NCBI GenBank assembly: GCA_026929865.2
Contig: CM049409.1
Span: 12,520,952-12,584,951, forward strand
From: Hyperoplus lanceolatus
Lineage: Eukaryota; Chordata; Actinopteri; Uranoscopiformes; Ammodytidae
Length of the DNA stretch: 64,000 bases
Direction of reading: 5' to 3'
The notes below the pieces were generated by a model. It ran no database searches. It saw only the letters and a list, made by a program, of their open reading frames with translations, and was not told the DNA's origin. This document shows, in pieces, positions 12,752 to 24,430 of the stretch; the stretch's first letter is position 1, and every line of letters starts with the position of its first letter. The translations under genes were made by a program, and so were the position numbers.

Positions 12752-12939
12752 TTATGGAATATTTTCTGACTTTCTTATTGATATTTCTATTTCATTTTTA
12801 AATTTAGTTTTTAATGATTTTAAGCGTGTTTATCTTTTTTCCCCCGGTGTGATTTTGTCTCTGTCTTGCCTATGTTTTTTTATCTTATTCTGCCTGTACA
12901 GCACTTTGGTCGGCTGCTGTCGTTTTAAATGTGCTTTAT

Positions 12940-12966
12940 AAATAAACTTGACTTGACTTGACTTGA
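12940..12966 (+). repeat. ACTTG-unit 3' tail of the LINE
   Basis: A tandem pentamer (TTGAC repeated) directly after AATAAA closes the LINE. L2-clade elements commonly end in such short tandem repeats. Confidence 0.85.
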
Positions 12967-13081
12967 CTAATCAAATTACAACTCTTGTAATATATTAATC
13001 AGTGGCTAAGTGTTGACAAACAACTTGTGGTTTGGTTTTCAAAAAATATATTCAGAATTCAGGAAAATGGAGGCTTAGAAC

Positions 13082-14025
13082 TAGGGCTTGCCCGAATTAT
13101 TCACATATCCGAGTATTCGTTTGTTAAATTAATATTCGGAGCTCAATTCAGTATTCAAAATATTCGTTTTATTTTTTATTTTTTCAAAAAAAATTTTTTG
13201 CAAAGGTAGCTCAAACTGCAGTATACTTTGTCAGCAAATAATATTTGGATACACAAGTTATAAAACAATTGTAAAATACAAATTTGACGTTCATTTAAAA
13301 TATATTATCGAATTATTTGAACTTTGACCTAGTTGGCCGCTGCCCTTTCAAAGCGCGACCTGTGATATCAGCTGTAGTAGGCTACGTGATGTTACCAGAG
13401 TGAGGCAAACTAAAAGCGGCACCAAGCGCAGGAGGGAGAGAGAGATGGAGGAAGAATAGATTGTGTTCCTAATAACTCTATAGGCTACCACAACATTAGC
13501 ACGATTTCGGAAGGAAAGGTAATGCTTGGCGTAATGCTAACATTAGCTTAGCTCAGCTGTTTGTTTACATTCAGCGCTGCTATTGCCCATCATCAACCGT
13601 GACTTGCTTGCATCCGGGGAATACGCGGTCAATAATGGATATAATATGGACACAAAAGTCTATCAATATTGGATCTTTGTATGGATTTATAAATCGCCGA
13701 AAAGATGCACGTTCCTGGATGAATTGATAAGCTCCTGTACGGGTTACGATGGCGCAGAGGACAGCTGATTTGGAACGGAACAACAGCTGTTCGCCTCCAC
13801 AGGGAAAAAGTAAGGAACTCCGACTTTACTACAGTTCGAAAGTTATTAAAGCATCAACTAACTACGCAGCTTGCTGTCTCAGCTCACACACTCGGTTTCA
13901 GTGAGTACATTAGCATTATTAATGTTGGTTTGATGGTGTGTTTTTCTGGAATGAATATCCGAATATTCGCTCGGAAGAACCAACGAATATTCGAAGCCTG
14001 AAAAATGGCATTCGGGCCAGCCCTA
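13082..14025. mobile_element. hAT-like non-autonomous element with ATATTCG-rich arms
   Basis: A 944-bp element starting TAGGGCTTGCCCGAAT and ending ATTCGGGCCAGCCCTA, an inverted repeat with one or two differences. The 8-bp direct repeat CTTAGAAC flanks it (13074-13081 and 14026-14033). GAATATTCG-like words recur in both arms. No transposase is encoded. The 8-bp duplication points to hAT. Confidence 0.86.
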
Positions 14026-14091
14026 CTTAGAACAACTGTGTGCATACACAAATGCGGTTAGCACAATGGGTCAGAGTTGATCCAGCAAGTA

Positions 14092-14833
14092 ATGCTGGGC
14101 TTACACTACACGACTTTTGACGCGATTTGACAGTCGCAGACAATCTTCCAATGTCGGACTGAAATCACTGGAGTCGTGCTGGAGTTGTGGCGCGCGCACG
14201 TAATCTCAGTCGTTTGGTGTATGGTGGTCTTCCGACCCGATTTCAGCCAGTCTTCTTCCAGTCTTGACGTTCCGACATTATCAAACATGTTTGATATTAT
14301 CGCTAGTTTTAGGGGGTTGGCTCAAGCAAAAGTACGTAAACACTGTCACACTCTCACATGCACCAAGCACGACACAGGAGGAGGGGCATTAGTCGCGACC
14401 TGTGTCCGCCTGGTGAGGCACTTATTTCGGATACTTTTTCATAGAAGCCTTGGTGGAGAACCAGGCTGACAGCCGCGCAACCTGAACACTCTACCGTCAA
14501 ATACAGGGTTAGGAGTTAAAAGTTATTGGGGGACGAGATCAGCAAATAAAGCTGGTCAAATAACTGAAGGAAGTCCCCCGCTCGGAATATTGAATTAACT
14601 TGTTTTTAATTAAATAATCACAATCGCATTTGCGGAAATAATTTTAATCTCAAAAGGAATCTAGTTGTAGTCTTGCAATATGAGACCCCATGTCTTTTCA
14701 AAATCTCACTCTGTGACTGAAAACTAATGACTAGTTGTCTTCAGGTGTGAGTTGATTGTCTTTAGATGTAAGAGGGTTTCAGTCTTCAGTCTTTTCAAAG
14801 TCTTTTAAAAGTCCTCTAGTGTAAGCCCAGCAT
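14092..14833. mobile_element. Putative non-autonomous DNA transposon, GGGCTTACACTA termini
   Basis: The left end reads ATGCTGGGCTTACACTACAC and the right end, in reverse complement, ATGCTGGGCTTACACTAGAG. Both continue inward with GACTTTT-like sequence. The element spans about 740 bp. The target duplication is short and ambiguous (AAG or AAGT), so the superfamily is not assigned. The frame at 14176-14469 inside it has no recognisable domain. Confidence 0.75.
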
Positions 14834-15416
14834 AAGTCGAGGACTTTTGTAATCATAGCCTGGGGGTTTGTTTCTGGCTGCTCCAGTTTCTTACTCTCTT
14901 CGACGCCTTCTTAGCATGTTGCCGTGTTTCAAGATTTCTGTCAGATTAATTGTGCCAGCTTTTATCAAAACCAATACAAACCATGGCCAAAAGAATAATG
15001 CAAGATGCAACTTGTTTTAAACCAGAACTTTCCTTTATATCATCCCCACCAAGCCAGCACAAGAGTTGAGGATATTTTAGGCTGAAGGTCAAACTAGTGC
15101 ACTTACAACCATTTGTTAGAGACCAACAGTGACCACCACAACGGACCAAAAAAGGGTTGCATACCACTGAGCAGAAGTGAACAACTCTGCCAAGTGGCCT
15201 CTGGCTTTTCAGGAATCTCCGCTGACCAGGATGGAACAGAGCGCCTGGATCGCTGCTCTTAAGGAAATGAACCGACAAGCCTGCAGCTGAGCTCCCTTCA
15301 CTGAGCAACCACAGCAGTCCTCTGTTGTCAGCTTTCAGTTTGCATAAGCTCACACCGCTCCTTGACGGTAACATGTTCAGCCACACAGTGGGTAGGTTAA
15401 TATTGTTTGCACTTAC

Positions 15417-16197
15417 CTCTGGCGGAGAGCTTTTTTGTGTTGATAATTTTAGCTGCATACTCCTGGCCAGTGGCCTTCTTGACACAACGGCGAACCACTG
15501 AGAAGGCACCCCTAGAGCAGAGGAAAGAAATCAATAACTCAGTTGAGAGATTGGTTAAATGGCTTCAAACACAACACAACTCTTCCGTCACATTTGTGTG
15601 TCACAGAGGAGGACATGCATAAATCACAAACACCTATAGAGAGAGGAGAGGAAGCCACATTGCATTGTGAATACAGTCATATATACTGAGTAGTATAGGA
15701 CATACCTGTCAGTGTCTACTAGCGCCTGACAGAGGGCTTGTTGGCTTATTAGCCCTAAGAAATTTGAGCAGGGCTACAGCAACAAAGGATGCCACTGAGA
15801 GGTACAATTTAAATGTCTTCTACACCTGGCATCAGTTATTTTATTTTTGCACAGACACCTCCTTTAAACTCCTGCTGTCAGCCGCATTGGTAGGTGGAGC
15901 GGCTCTATTAGCCACACGCAGAGATAGGATGTTTTCAAAGAGGCTTTGTAGGCAGGGCATTCGCTTCTGCAACCGTGTGCCTTCTCATGTTTTGATCCTG
16001 GATACAGTCAGGGTAGCATATAGCCAAACTATGCAACCGCTACAGCCTTTTTTGCAGCAAAGCCTTGTCTATTGTTTTTTCTTTCTTTGGCTTGAAATGC
16101 GCTGTACCCTACAGTAGCGCTGCAGTCTGCTTAGAAATGCACACACACACGCGCGCGCACCCCAACCCCCAAACACACACACGAGGACGCCTTCGCT

Positions 16198-16286
<89 letters not shown>

Positions 16287-16687
16287 CTGAATGATTGAAC
16301 AGGAGCCAAAAGACAAATTGACAAACAAGTTGGTTCTACACGCGGATGTTTCACAGCATTGCTGATATACAAAGATTCATAATGGTGCTATACACCTTTA
16401 AATACGAGCGGGAGGATTAAATACAAGCCTCTGTAGCGCTAACATGAAACTGCCTACAGCTTATTGCTGTCTATACATGGTTCTCCTCCGCTTCCCTTTT
16501 TTTTTTTGACAGCCCCTCTCTAGCCCTGTCAACACTAAACGCGCACAATGGCAGCAGCAGCAGAGGAGAACACACACTCACACACAGGCACTGAATGCAA
16601 CAAGGCGGTGACGGTCGCTTACTTTCCGAGTTCCTCGTACAGCTGGTATTCGTCCGTAAATCTGGTTGAGGTTGGAACTGAAGACAT
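15417..16687 (-). CDS. camk2g: Calcium/calmodulin-dependent protein kinase II gamma, first two coding exons (partial)
   Basis: Coding exon 1 is 16687-16623 (ATG at 16687, 21 codons plus 2 nt, donor GTAAGC). Exon 2 is 15511-15417 (95 nt, acceptor CTCTAG, donor GTAAGT). Joined, they encode the kinase N-terminus: [18 protein letters not shown] holds the Gly-rich ATP loop (residues 21-28), and [15 protein letters not shown] holds the ATP-binding Lys43. The phases join exactly in GK|GAF, and 95 nt matches CAMK2 exon 2 as I recall it. RRCVKK favours the gamma paralogue over alpha (RRCVKV), beta (RRCVKL) and delta (RRCMKI). CaMKII is a dodecameric Ser/Thr kinase that decodes Ca2+-calmodulin signals. 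No later exon was found, so the rest lies beyond position 1 and intron 2 exceeds 15.4 kb. Gamma is probable rather than certain. Confidence 0.92.
16199..16285. repeat. (CA)n microsatellite in camk2g intron 1
   Basis: About 85 bp of pure CA follow an imperfect CA/CG-rich lead-in from 16138. Both lie in intron 1 of camk2g. Confidence 0.97.
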
Positions 16688-16870
16688 GTTGACTGAAGTG
16701 AAGGGAGAGGGGGGTGGCCGCCTTGCGCAGGTTTCGGAAGGAGAACTCGTTAAGGCAAAGAGGGGGGGAAGAGAGGCTCGCGCTCGCTCAGAGTGAGAGA
16801 GAGTGGTGGGGGGAGGAGAGAGAACCGAGCAGATCTGTAGTAATGACGATCCTCTATTGAGATGATGAGT
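16688..16870 (-). promoter_or_regulatory. camk2g: camk2g 5' untranslated region and probable core promoter
   Basis: Immediately upstream of the ATG, on the minus strand, is a GC- and pyrimidine-rich stretch with CGCGAGCG, CTCTCTCTC and a run of Cs (GAGGAGAGAGA and GTGGGGGGAGG on the plus strand). It lacks a TATA box. This composition is usual for a CpG-type, TATA-less promoter. The transcription start cannot be placed from sequence alone. Confidence 0.45.
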
Positions 16871-19800
16871 TACTCTCTGATTTTTAAAAAATACACTGGT
16901 TTCCAAAAGTGCGTTAATTCCCTGGTCCTTCTGTTAACATTTTGTGGTTGTGACATTTGTATTTATTTTGATCCTTTCTGTTCACATGGGTAGACTACTT
17001 CAGAGCCTACATGCGCATTGCGCACACACACAAGGAAGTGACTGGGTTTAAGTGGCCCTGTTACTGCCAATTCCAAGTCCTACCAGAAACAGAGAAAAAC
17101 ATACAGCTAAGAAAAGGCCAAGAAAGCGCAGGCAGCTATGACTATTGTACACCTATGTCGAATGTCAGGCAACTTTAAACTCATCTTGAAGTCGGCATAA
17201 CAACGTAAGCCTAATAGTGTGGTGCAGGGTAGCAGCATCCCTGGAGCCAAGACATTAGCATTGGATATATATATAGATATGGGAATATTCTCATAAGTCT
17301 CAATAGCATCATAATTGAACACCGGTGGGGGGTGTAAAGGTGGCTTTAATGTATTCTTCTTTTCGTTTTGTTTAGAATTTATTTTCTCCGACCAGAAATT
17401 ATGTCAGAGTGAGACCTCTTTCTTCTTTCTCCTCTCTGGCAGTAGTGGTGGAGAAGGGATGTAAGCCACGCGAGATCTTTTCTGTTGTACGAGGGGCTAC
17501 AGATCCAGGTTCAGTTTCACCATCACACCACATCACATCTTGTGGTGATGGAGGGCTAAAGCTGACACCAGATCAGCTGATGAGAGCAGCATCCTTCGAG
17601 GAGCGAGTCGTGTAGTGTGGATGTGATGCCGCAATATTTTAATATTGGCACGGAGCAATGAGCTATGTTTTCTTTTTCTCCTAAACAAGGCTTCCCCCCC
17701 AAAAAATGTGGATCAGTCATTGTTCAAAATATGTCACCACGAGACTCAAAGATCAGATTTTGTTTCACCTTGCTTTTAGCCTACTAATATCTCCAGACTA
17801 CAAACAATTTATCAAATCATATTTAACAACACAATCTTCTTATGTAATAGGACTGCATTGATAGGCTACAAATCCTTTCACAAACATCAAAGCAAATCAA
17901 AATATTTCTTGGAGTCTTTAACACTTAAAACCTTTCGAATAGATGACATTATTTTGTGTGCGTTTTAATTATTTGTTGTTGATTGTGAAATTTTGTTTTG
18001 AGACACAAACTCAATGATATGTGACATTTATCTGAGCTTATTTAAAAGTTGTAACACTCCTGCGCAGAAAAGATTGAACATTTCGTCCTTTGGTTTCTAT
18101 ATTTGAGAACCCCTAACCCTAACCCTAATGATATTGATAATAAGGCACAACTTAAGCTTAGTCAATAACACATTAATGAACTGGCACCTTTCTATTTTTT
18201 TCTTGCTTATTTCTTCCATTCACATATATGATGCCTGGTCACTGTGACACCTCACTGTGTTAGTGTAACCCTAAGGCTGTTTCTCTGTGACAGTGCATTT
18301 GCATATATGCTATCACCTTCACAGCCAAATGCACATGCCTTCCTCTCTCTCTTTTAACTCTGCCTGCACCTATCTGCCTGACGAGTGCTAACGAGGCTTC
18401 TCCAAAGACACTATGATCATCATAATTATCACAATGTTCATGATGTTTACATTTTCACAATCGTTCTCTTTCAATACACGCCACTGTAATTTATCAAAAT
18501 GTAATTTCACCAAGGGCTTTAAATAAAAAAGAGAGACAAAAAAATTAACAGATAAATAAAAAAGAGAGACAAAAAACAGCATTCCAAGAGCCTTGATAGC
18601 AATCTTATTACCTCTGTTTAATCATCTCGGCCAGACGGTATCTGCTTCGATGCAGTTTTAGGGATTTTAACTATAAACTGGAGCATCACTGTATACAAGA
18701 CTTATTATTGGTATTATATGTGTTATGTAAGGCCTGCTGCACTGTAAAGGTTTATCTGGGCTTTCATGAATATCCCATGAAGGGTATATATCCTTTTGAC
18801 ACCATGTTTAAGTGTGCATGTGTTTGTGTGCAATTACAGCTGCTTACACTTTAGTGTGATGCTTTATCAAGTAGCGTTTCTGTTTTATTTAGATGATGCA
18901 TTGATTAATCTACATATTCTAGATTCTCTCAAATCCTAAATTCAGGTTCAAAGCTGTATTTCACCTAAGAGACAGCTGGATGAGACCAGAAGCAGAGCTA
19001 AAAGTTGAGTAACATTGGAACTTGGATTCATGCTATTGTTTCCACTGTCGCCAAGAGGAAAAGGAATTATTTTTTAAAGGTTTAAGGACTTTTTTTTTAC
19101 CATGTAACCTCAAAGTATATGAGCAAAAGCTCCAGAACAGCTGTTGCATGGATTTTGCTATATAGTTAGACTAGAGACTCCGTAGTGCAAATTCATATAG
19201 GATACATTTTTAATTTTATTTTTAAAGATTAAGCCCCATAACCAGATGAAGTATTCCTTCCACTGCTAAATGCTATGTGTGCTATGCTGGTATATAAATG
19301 CATTAGCACTACTTTATTTTCAGTTCCCCTAAAGATACTGCATCTTAAACTATCTGATAGATGATGTTGTACTTGCATATTTACTACAAATAGCTCCGTA
19401 CTTCACTTCACCCCCTAAACTGATGTTCAATTCTTTAATTGAGATTAACTGGAAGTTACCCTGAGAACTACCTACAGGTATCCATTGCAGACTTCATTGA
19501 GCCTCAGCAACCTTCACCAATAACATAATGTAATGTAATAGCTTCAGACGCAAAGCCCAAGGCACAAATACTACTAGATAATTAACTGTGTATCAACATT
19601 TGTATCAACTCAGATCGATTTTTTCATCTGGATTATGGTGGCTGTACATAAGAGGGCAATAATCAGAACTACTTCTGTAGAGCTATTTTGAAAGCCACAG
19701 GACTGGTAATGTGACTCATGCCGTTCGATATCTGTGTCCACTAGATGCCCCATTCAATTCCCCACCACTGCCAATCACCGGTTATTAGCCACCTTTCGCT

Positions 19801-22800
19801 GCAGCTGTTCTCAGTTCACTCATTAGGTCCTTACTATAAATAGAAGACCGCTCACCTTTTCATTTATCTTCTATGTAGCTATTGTGTTTCTGCCATTTCT
19901 GCCTGCTTGTCTGTTGGTATGGTATTTTTTGCTTTATTTTTTTTTTTTTACAAATAAAACAGACAAATCCCTGCATGTAATATGTATTGTTAAGTTTCTG
20001 GTTATTCATAAAAACAGTGCAATCCCTTTAACATGCTTATTATGTAAATGTCAAAATGTGCATCTCCTTTCACTTTTCTTTTCTTTCTGCATTGCTTCTG
20101 AACTGTAAGATTTATCTTGAACAGTATTTAGAGAACGTTGCAGGCGATTAATGAGTGATTGCAGTGAGCAGATGAGCAGTGCAACCAGTTTCAGCCATGA
20201 TTACAGGGATCCACTCTGATATGAAAGCCTAATTACCAAGCGTGCAGAGGTGCCGTCGTATTAATTGCTGAGCTGTTGTGTTTCTCTGTGATGTGCTTGT
20301 TTGGCGAGCCTTGGACAGGCTGAGCAGTGGCAGGTTGAAGTGTGGGTGTGGTTACGATGGAAAACAGCAGCGGTTCCTGATTTAGTTATGTTTCATTTGA
20401 GTTGGTTTATTGATAGAAGCCCAAAAACTGTCTGGTATAAAATCATGACAAAAGCAAAGATGAGAAAAGATATACAGTGGCGACCAATGTCAAGTAATGG
20501 TATTTATTATTGAAATGTTTTATTCTCATTTTTAATTTTGACTACTCATTAGCCATTAGCCATATCTAGAGCAGCGTATTTCGTTTAACTTCACAATTTT
20601 GTCTTAAAGTTGCTCTTTTCCTCAACTTATTATCCAACAGTGGATGTGACAGCTCACTCCCACGTGCTGGATGGCGCTATGTGCTTGTGTGTGTGTGTGT
20701 GTGACACCTCCACTGTGATTTATGTCATCTGACGCTGCCTTATTTCTGCAGGCCATCACAGTATACTGGGAATCCGATGAGTGGGCATCCAACGATTGTC
20801 TCCACCAGTTTTCTCACATGTAAGGGACTGCGAGGGTCTCTGAGCAACATTCCTACTGTTAACCCGAAGCAGTCCCATCACATCTCATCAACAGAGTCTA
20901 GTTTTCATGGTGGGAGGTTTCCTCTGTATGTGTTACTTGCATTGACATAGAGGAGGTGAACAAAATGCCTTAAGCTCAAATGCTTCTTGGAGAGATGTCA
21001 TACAAGCCATGTACATTGTGCAGATTATTTGAGAATAGAAAGCCTCCAGTTGTTTCATTTTTCTTGTACTTCCCAAAAAGATGAAAGTCACCAAATGAAT
21101 TTGAGTTTCCCCTGGTATTATGAAACAGCTGTTGAACTGCTGTAGCAATAGTGTAGAGCTAAATTATTGACTGGTAGCCTTATACAAATGTTTTGCACTA
21201 GTGTACGCTATACAAACTTGACTGTTGAATGGCTGGATAGGAAAAACCATTTGAATGTTGGATTCAGGAGGTTCTGTGACAGAAAAGTGCTGACATTTAC
21301 GCTCTCTTCATGCAGGGATTGGCCACTATTGTGGAAATGAAAAGGGAGCAAGGATTTAAACTTCTCTCGTAGGCTCTCTTTTCTTCCTTATTTTATCATT
21401 TTTACACTTACCACCTTATTTAGTGTTGTAAATATTCATGATCTCACACAATTTGAGCATGAAAATAGTCTTTGAGGACCACATATGGTATGGAAAAAAG
21501 TCATGCATTTACTGTTTTTATGGGATTTTTTGACAATAACAAAGGGGTAGTAGGAGGATGTTATGTACTGTATGCAGTGAGGCTTTAACACCAAACAAGA
21601 CATTCTTATCTGATCCACAGTTCAAGCACTTCAGCAATGACAGCCCCCTGCAGCCCCTGGGGAAATCTCTCTTCCCTTCTACACTATTTGTACTTAACCG
21701 TGCACCACAGAGGTCTGAGCAAAAAATGGCTAACACTTCCAACTCCAAATGAGCATGAACAAGTGAGTAGGATGAGGAGGACAGAAAGACAAGGGGGGTG
21801 GTTTGCAGAGGGAACGAGAAAAGAGCTGTGGGATAAATGGAAGAAAGGAGGGTGACAAGGAGGGAGGAGGAGGAGGCAAGTGTGAGAGCTGACCATAGGG
21901 CGAAGAAATGGTGAAGGAGTATAGTTAAATATTCCTCATTAGGCCACTGGGGAGAATTCTACAGCCCTGTTGCTTCTGTGTATGGGATTGCTGCTGACAC
22001 ACCCACACAAACACTTACATTAAGACAGACACCTTAAGGCTTGGGTCAAGGAATAAGCAGCTGCACTCAGTGTCAAACCATTTTGAAGTTGTTTACTGTG
22101 TTATTTGTTGAGACCAAGCATCAATCTGAGCCATTCCTATCAAGCTACATGGACAGCACAGCAGTAGCTTCACCATCATGCCCATACATCACACCTAATC
22201 AGACAGCATGAGCTATCTGATTAGGTGTACCAAAATTATGGTCTTCCCAGGCTAGTATCCCTTGGAAGTAGGTGCATAACAAATTGGGTCTATTTCTGAT
22301 TGTTTAGTCCTGCCATATGAAGTGCCCTTTACATAAGCGACTTGTGGTTTGACAGACAGACTTTCATGCAGAACACCAGAGTTTGTATCCTGTCACAAAC
22401 CTGCATAAAACACTTGTATATTTTACTTCCTCATATAATCCTGGCACCTACATTACCCACAATGCAACTTGAATGCAGACGGCTCAGTGAGAGATTATGC
22501 TAGTAACAATTATTGTAGCATTGAGTCTCTAAACTTGAGAAGAGATGAGGAGAGGGCAATAGTGTCAGATAAAACCGATGCTGACATATCACTAGAATAA
22601 TTTCATCAGCTGTCACACAGCCCACTCTGTGGCCAAAAGAGGCTTTTTGCAAAATGTTAACAAATGCAGCTGTATTCCCAAAGACCTGTAAATAGACTCT
22701 GATCATTAAAAATCAGTGGAGTTCGCTATCTAACCAAGTGTTTGAAATGCCTTAAAAACCCAATAAGTTAATTGCTGGAAACATATGAAAAAGCAATATT

Positions 22801-23189
22801 GCTAGTGTATGTTAACATTTTTGATGGACCTGTAAAATAAAGGATTCTTTTTCTGAGTGACAATGGTCAATTTCTTTACGTAGCGGTTATGTGTATAGCC
22901 ATGAGATACTCTCATTGATTTTTTCATTCAATATTTTATTAAGATAATTTGAATCAGCATTGTATAATACAATAGATAAGTCGCACAAACAATTCCAGAA
23001 AAGACTGATCATGTCTTGCTGATCATTTGTTGGTTAGTCATTTCTCTAAGAACTGGATATAATGTGCTTGTCAGAGTTCTTTCAAAGGCAAAGAAGTGTG
23101 CAACAGAATGAGCAGAGGTAAATATGTAGGCCGTGACAACAGAAGAACAAGATGACATTTGACAAAAACAACCCCTCTGGTTGTCTTAA
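16871..23189. other. Intergenic DNA between camk2g and the arylsulfatase
   Basis: No exon, RNA gene or complete transposon was recognised. Small items: a threefold CCCTAA tract at 18113-18128; a direct duplication of an AAAAAAGAGAGACAAAAA word at 18525-18577; a short GT run at 20688-20702; and near 22441 a dispersed-repeat fragment (GGCACCTACATTACCCACAA) shared with 4143. Short reading frames here look random. Confidence 0.5.
18111..18128. repeat. Short interstitial telomere-like (CCCTAA)3 tract
   Basis: AACCCCTAACCCTAACCCTA reads as about three tandem telomeric hexamers. It is too short to imply a chromosome fusion on its own. Confidence 0.85.
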
Positions 23190-23790
23190 AGAGGACCTAT
23201 TATGCTACTTTTCTGGTCTTAATTTCTTATTTTACACTGCTATAGAGCAACCTGACACGAATCACATCACAAAAAACTATGTAGATTTTCGGGAAGCTCT
23301 TTCTCTTATTTTGGCGATCCAGCACATCCTGTCAACACTTGAGTGTGTGTGCTTCGGCTCCCTCCGCCTGTGCTTCGGCCATCTCCGCTCCCCTCCCCCC
23401 TCCTGCAAACCCCACTCCGTTGTGATTGGTTACCTTCCTTCCGGAACACTTTCAGTGGCGGGAAGCGCGAGCATGGACCTATAAGGGCGCGAGGCAGACG
23501 CGAACAGGGAAGTGACAGCCTTACCATACATGGAAACATCCGCGTGGAGACGTCACAAAGTTTTATGCGACGTCACAAATTATGAAAGGGTAGACCGCTT
23601 TGAAGACGTGACTTCTCGACTGGCTAGAATAGTGTTTAGTGCTCTGCACAGACACCCCAGACGGTCAGCAGGGAATATGTCGAAATGCATGTAAGTCATT
23701 ATTTGATAATTTAGTATGGTTAAGCATGACTATGAATCATCATAACAACGTTTATAGGTCATAAAAGTCAAAAAGCATCATAGGTCCTCT
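23190..23790. mobile_element. TTAA-target non-autonomous element (piggyBac/Kolobok type)
   Basis: TTAA occurs at 23186-23189 and 23791-23794. The element between them starts AGAGGACCTATTATGCT and, in reverse complement of its right end, AGAGGACCTATGATGCT. TTAA duplication is the hallmark of piggyBac and Kolobok superfamilies, and the sequence does not say which. The interior is GC-rich, with CpG and CGTCACAAA words. No transposase is encoded. Confidence 0.82.
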
Positions 23791-24430
23791 TTAATGTAAT
23801 AATTCAACAGTCCCCTCTTATGATTATGATATGACACATAGAGAGGTCACACTCTTTCCACATCTCTTAAGGCTCCAATTCAACATGCACAAACTCTATC
23901 TGTATTAATCAAACTATTCATGAATACAGACATGCATGGACAACGGCACACACATTGCTCCCTACGCAGTCCAACGACAGTCCAAAGTCACCCTGCTGCA
24001 TTATGGCCGTAGGACAGTGGGTGAGTCAGCCTGCTCAGCCAGCCGCACAGCCTTGTCTGCTTCGTCTATCAGGCTAACTGTTTATCTGCTGACCTTCAGT
24101 ATTTGATTGTGGTTCTATCTTCTCTTTCTGACCTGCCTGCTGCTTTGCATTTGTGTTTGTCTCCATATTTTTTTGCCTTTCACTTCCTCCTGTTTAAGGT
24201 GTTCTTATGCCTGAAATAAAGTAATTTTCAGACCATCAAACCTTTCTCCATTACTCATTATTTCTCACCCTCTCTCATGGCAGATTTTTTTCCCCTGACT
24301 TTGAATGTGGCCATTCAGAACAAGTATTTACACTTTTGCTGTCAGATGTATTCCGACAACAGTTTTTACTATCTAGTTTGTTTAAAGCATACTGAACCCT
24401 GAGTCCAGTTAATAATGCTATATAAAACAT

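Larger units (their letters stand above)
9383..12966 (+). mobile_element. L2-clade LINE retrotransposon insertion
   Basis: A 3584-bp non-LTR element. The same 21-bp sequence, beginning CTAATCAAAT, flanks it at 9362-9382 and 12967-12987 and is the target-site duplication. The body is an endonuclease plus reverse-transcriptase frame (separate entry) with a short 3' UTR ending in an ACTTG-unit tandem tail after AATAAA, as in fish L2-type LINEs, rather than poly(A). No ORF1 is present, so the copy is probably 5'-truncated. The perfect duplication and open frame mean the insertion is young. It sits in the inferred intron 2 of camk2g, opposite in sense to that gene. Confidence 0.93.

Noticed and set aside
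14946..15509. 187-codon minus-strand frame overlapping camk2g exon 2
   Set aside because: It reads exon 2 in the wrong frame and continues into intron sequence. The kinase frame is the one with matching splice sites.
18111..18128. Interstitial telomeric repeat as a sign of chromosome fusion
   Set aside because: Only about three hexamers are present, which is common by chance or from break repair.
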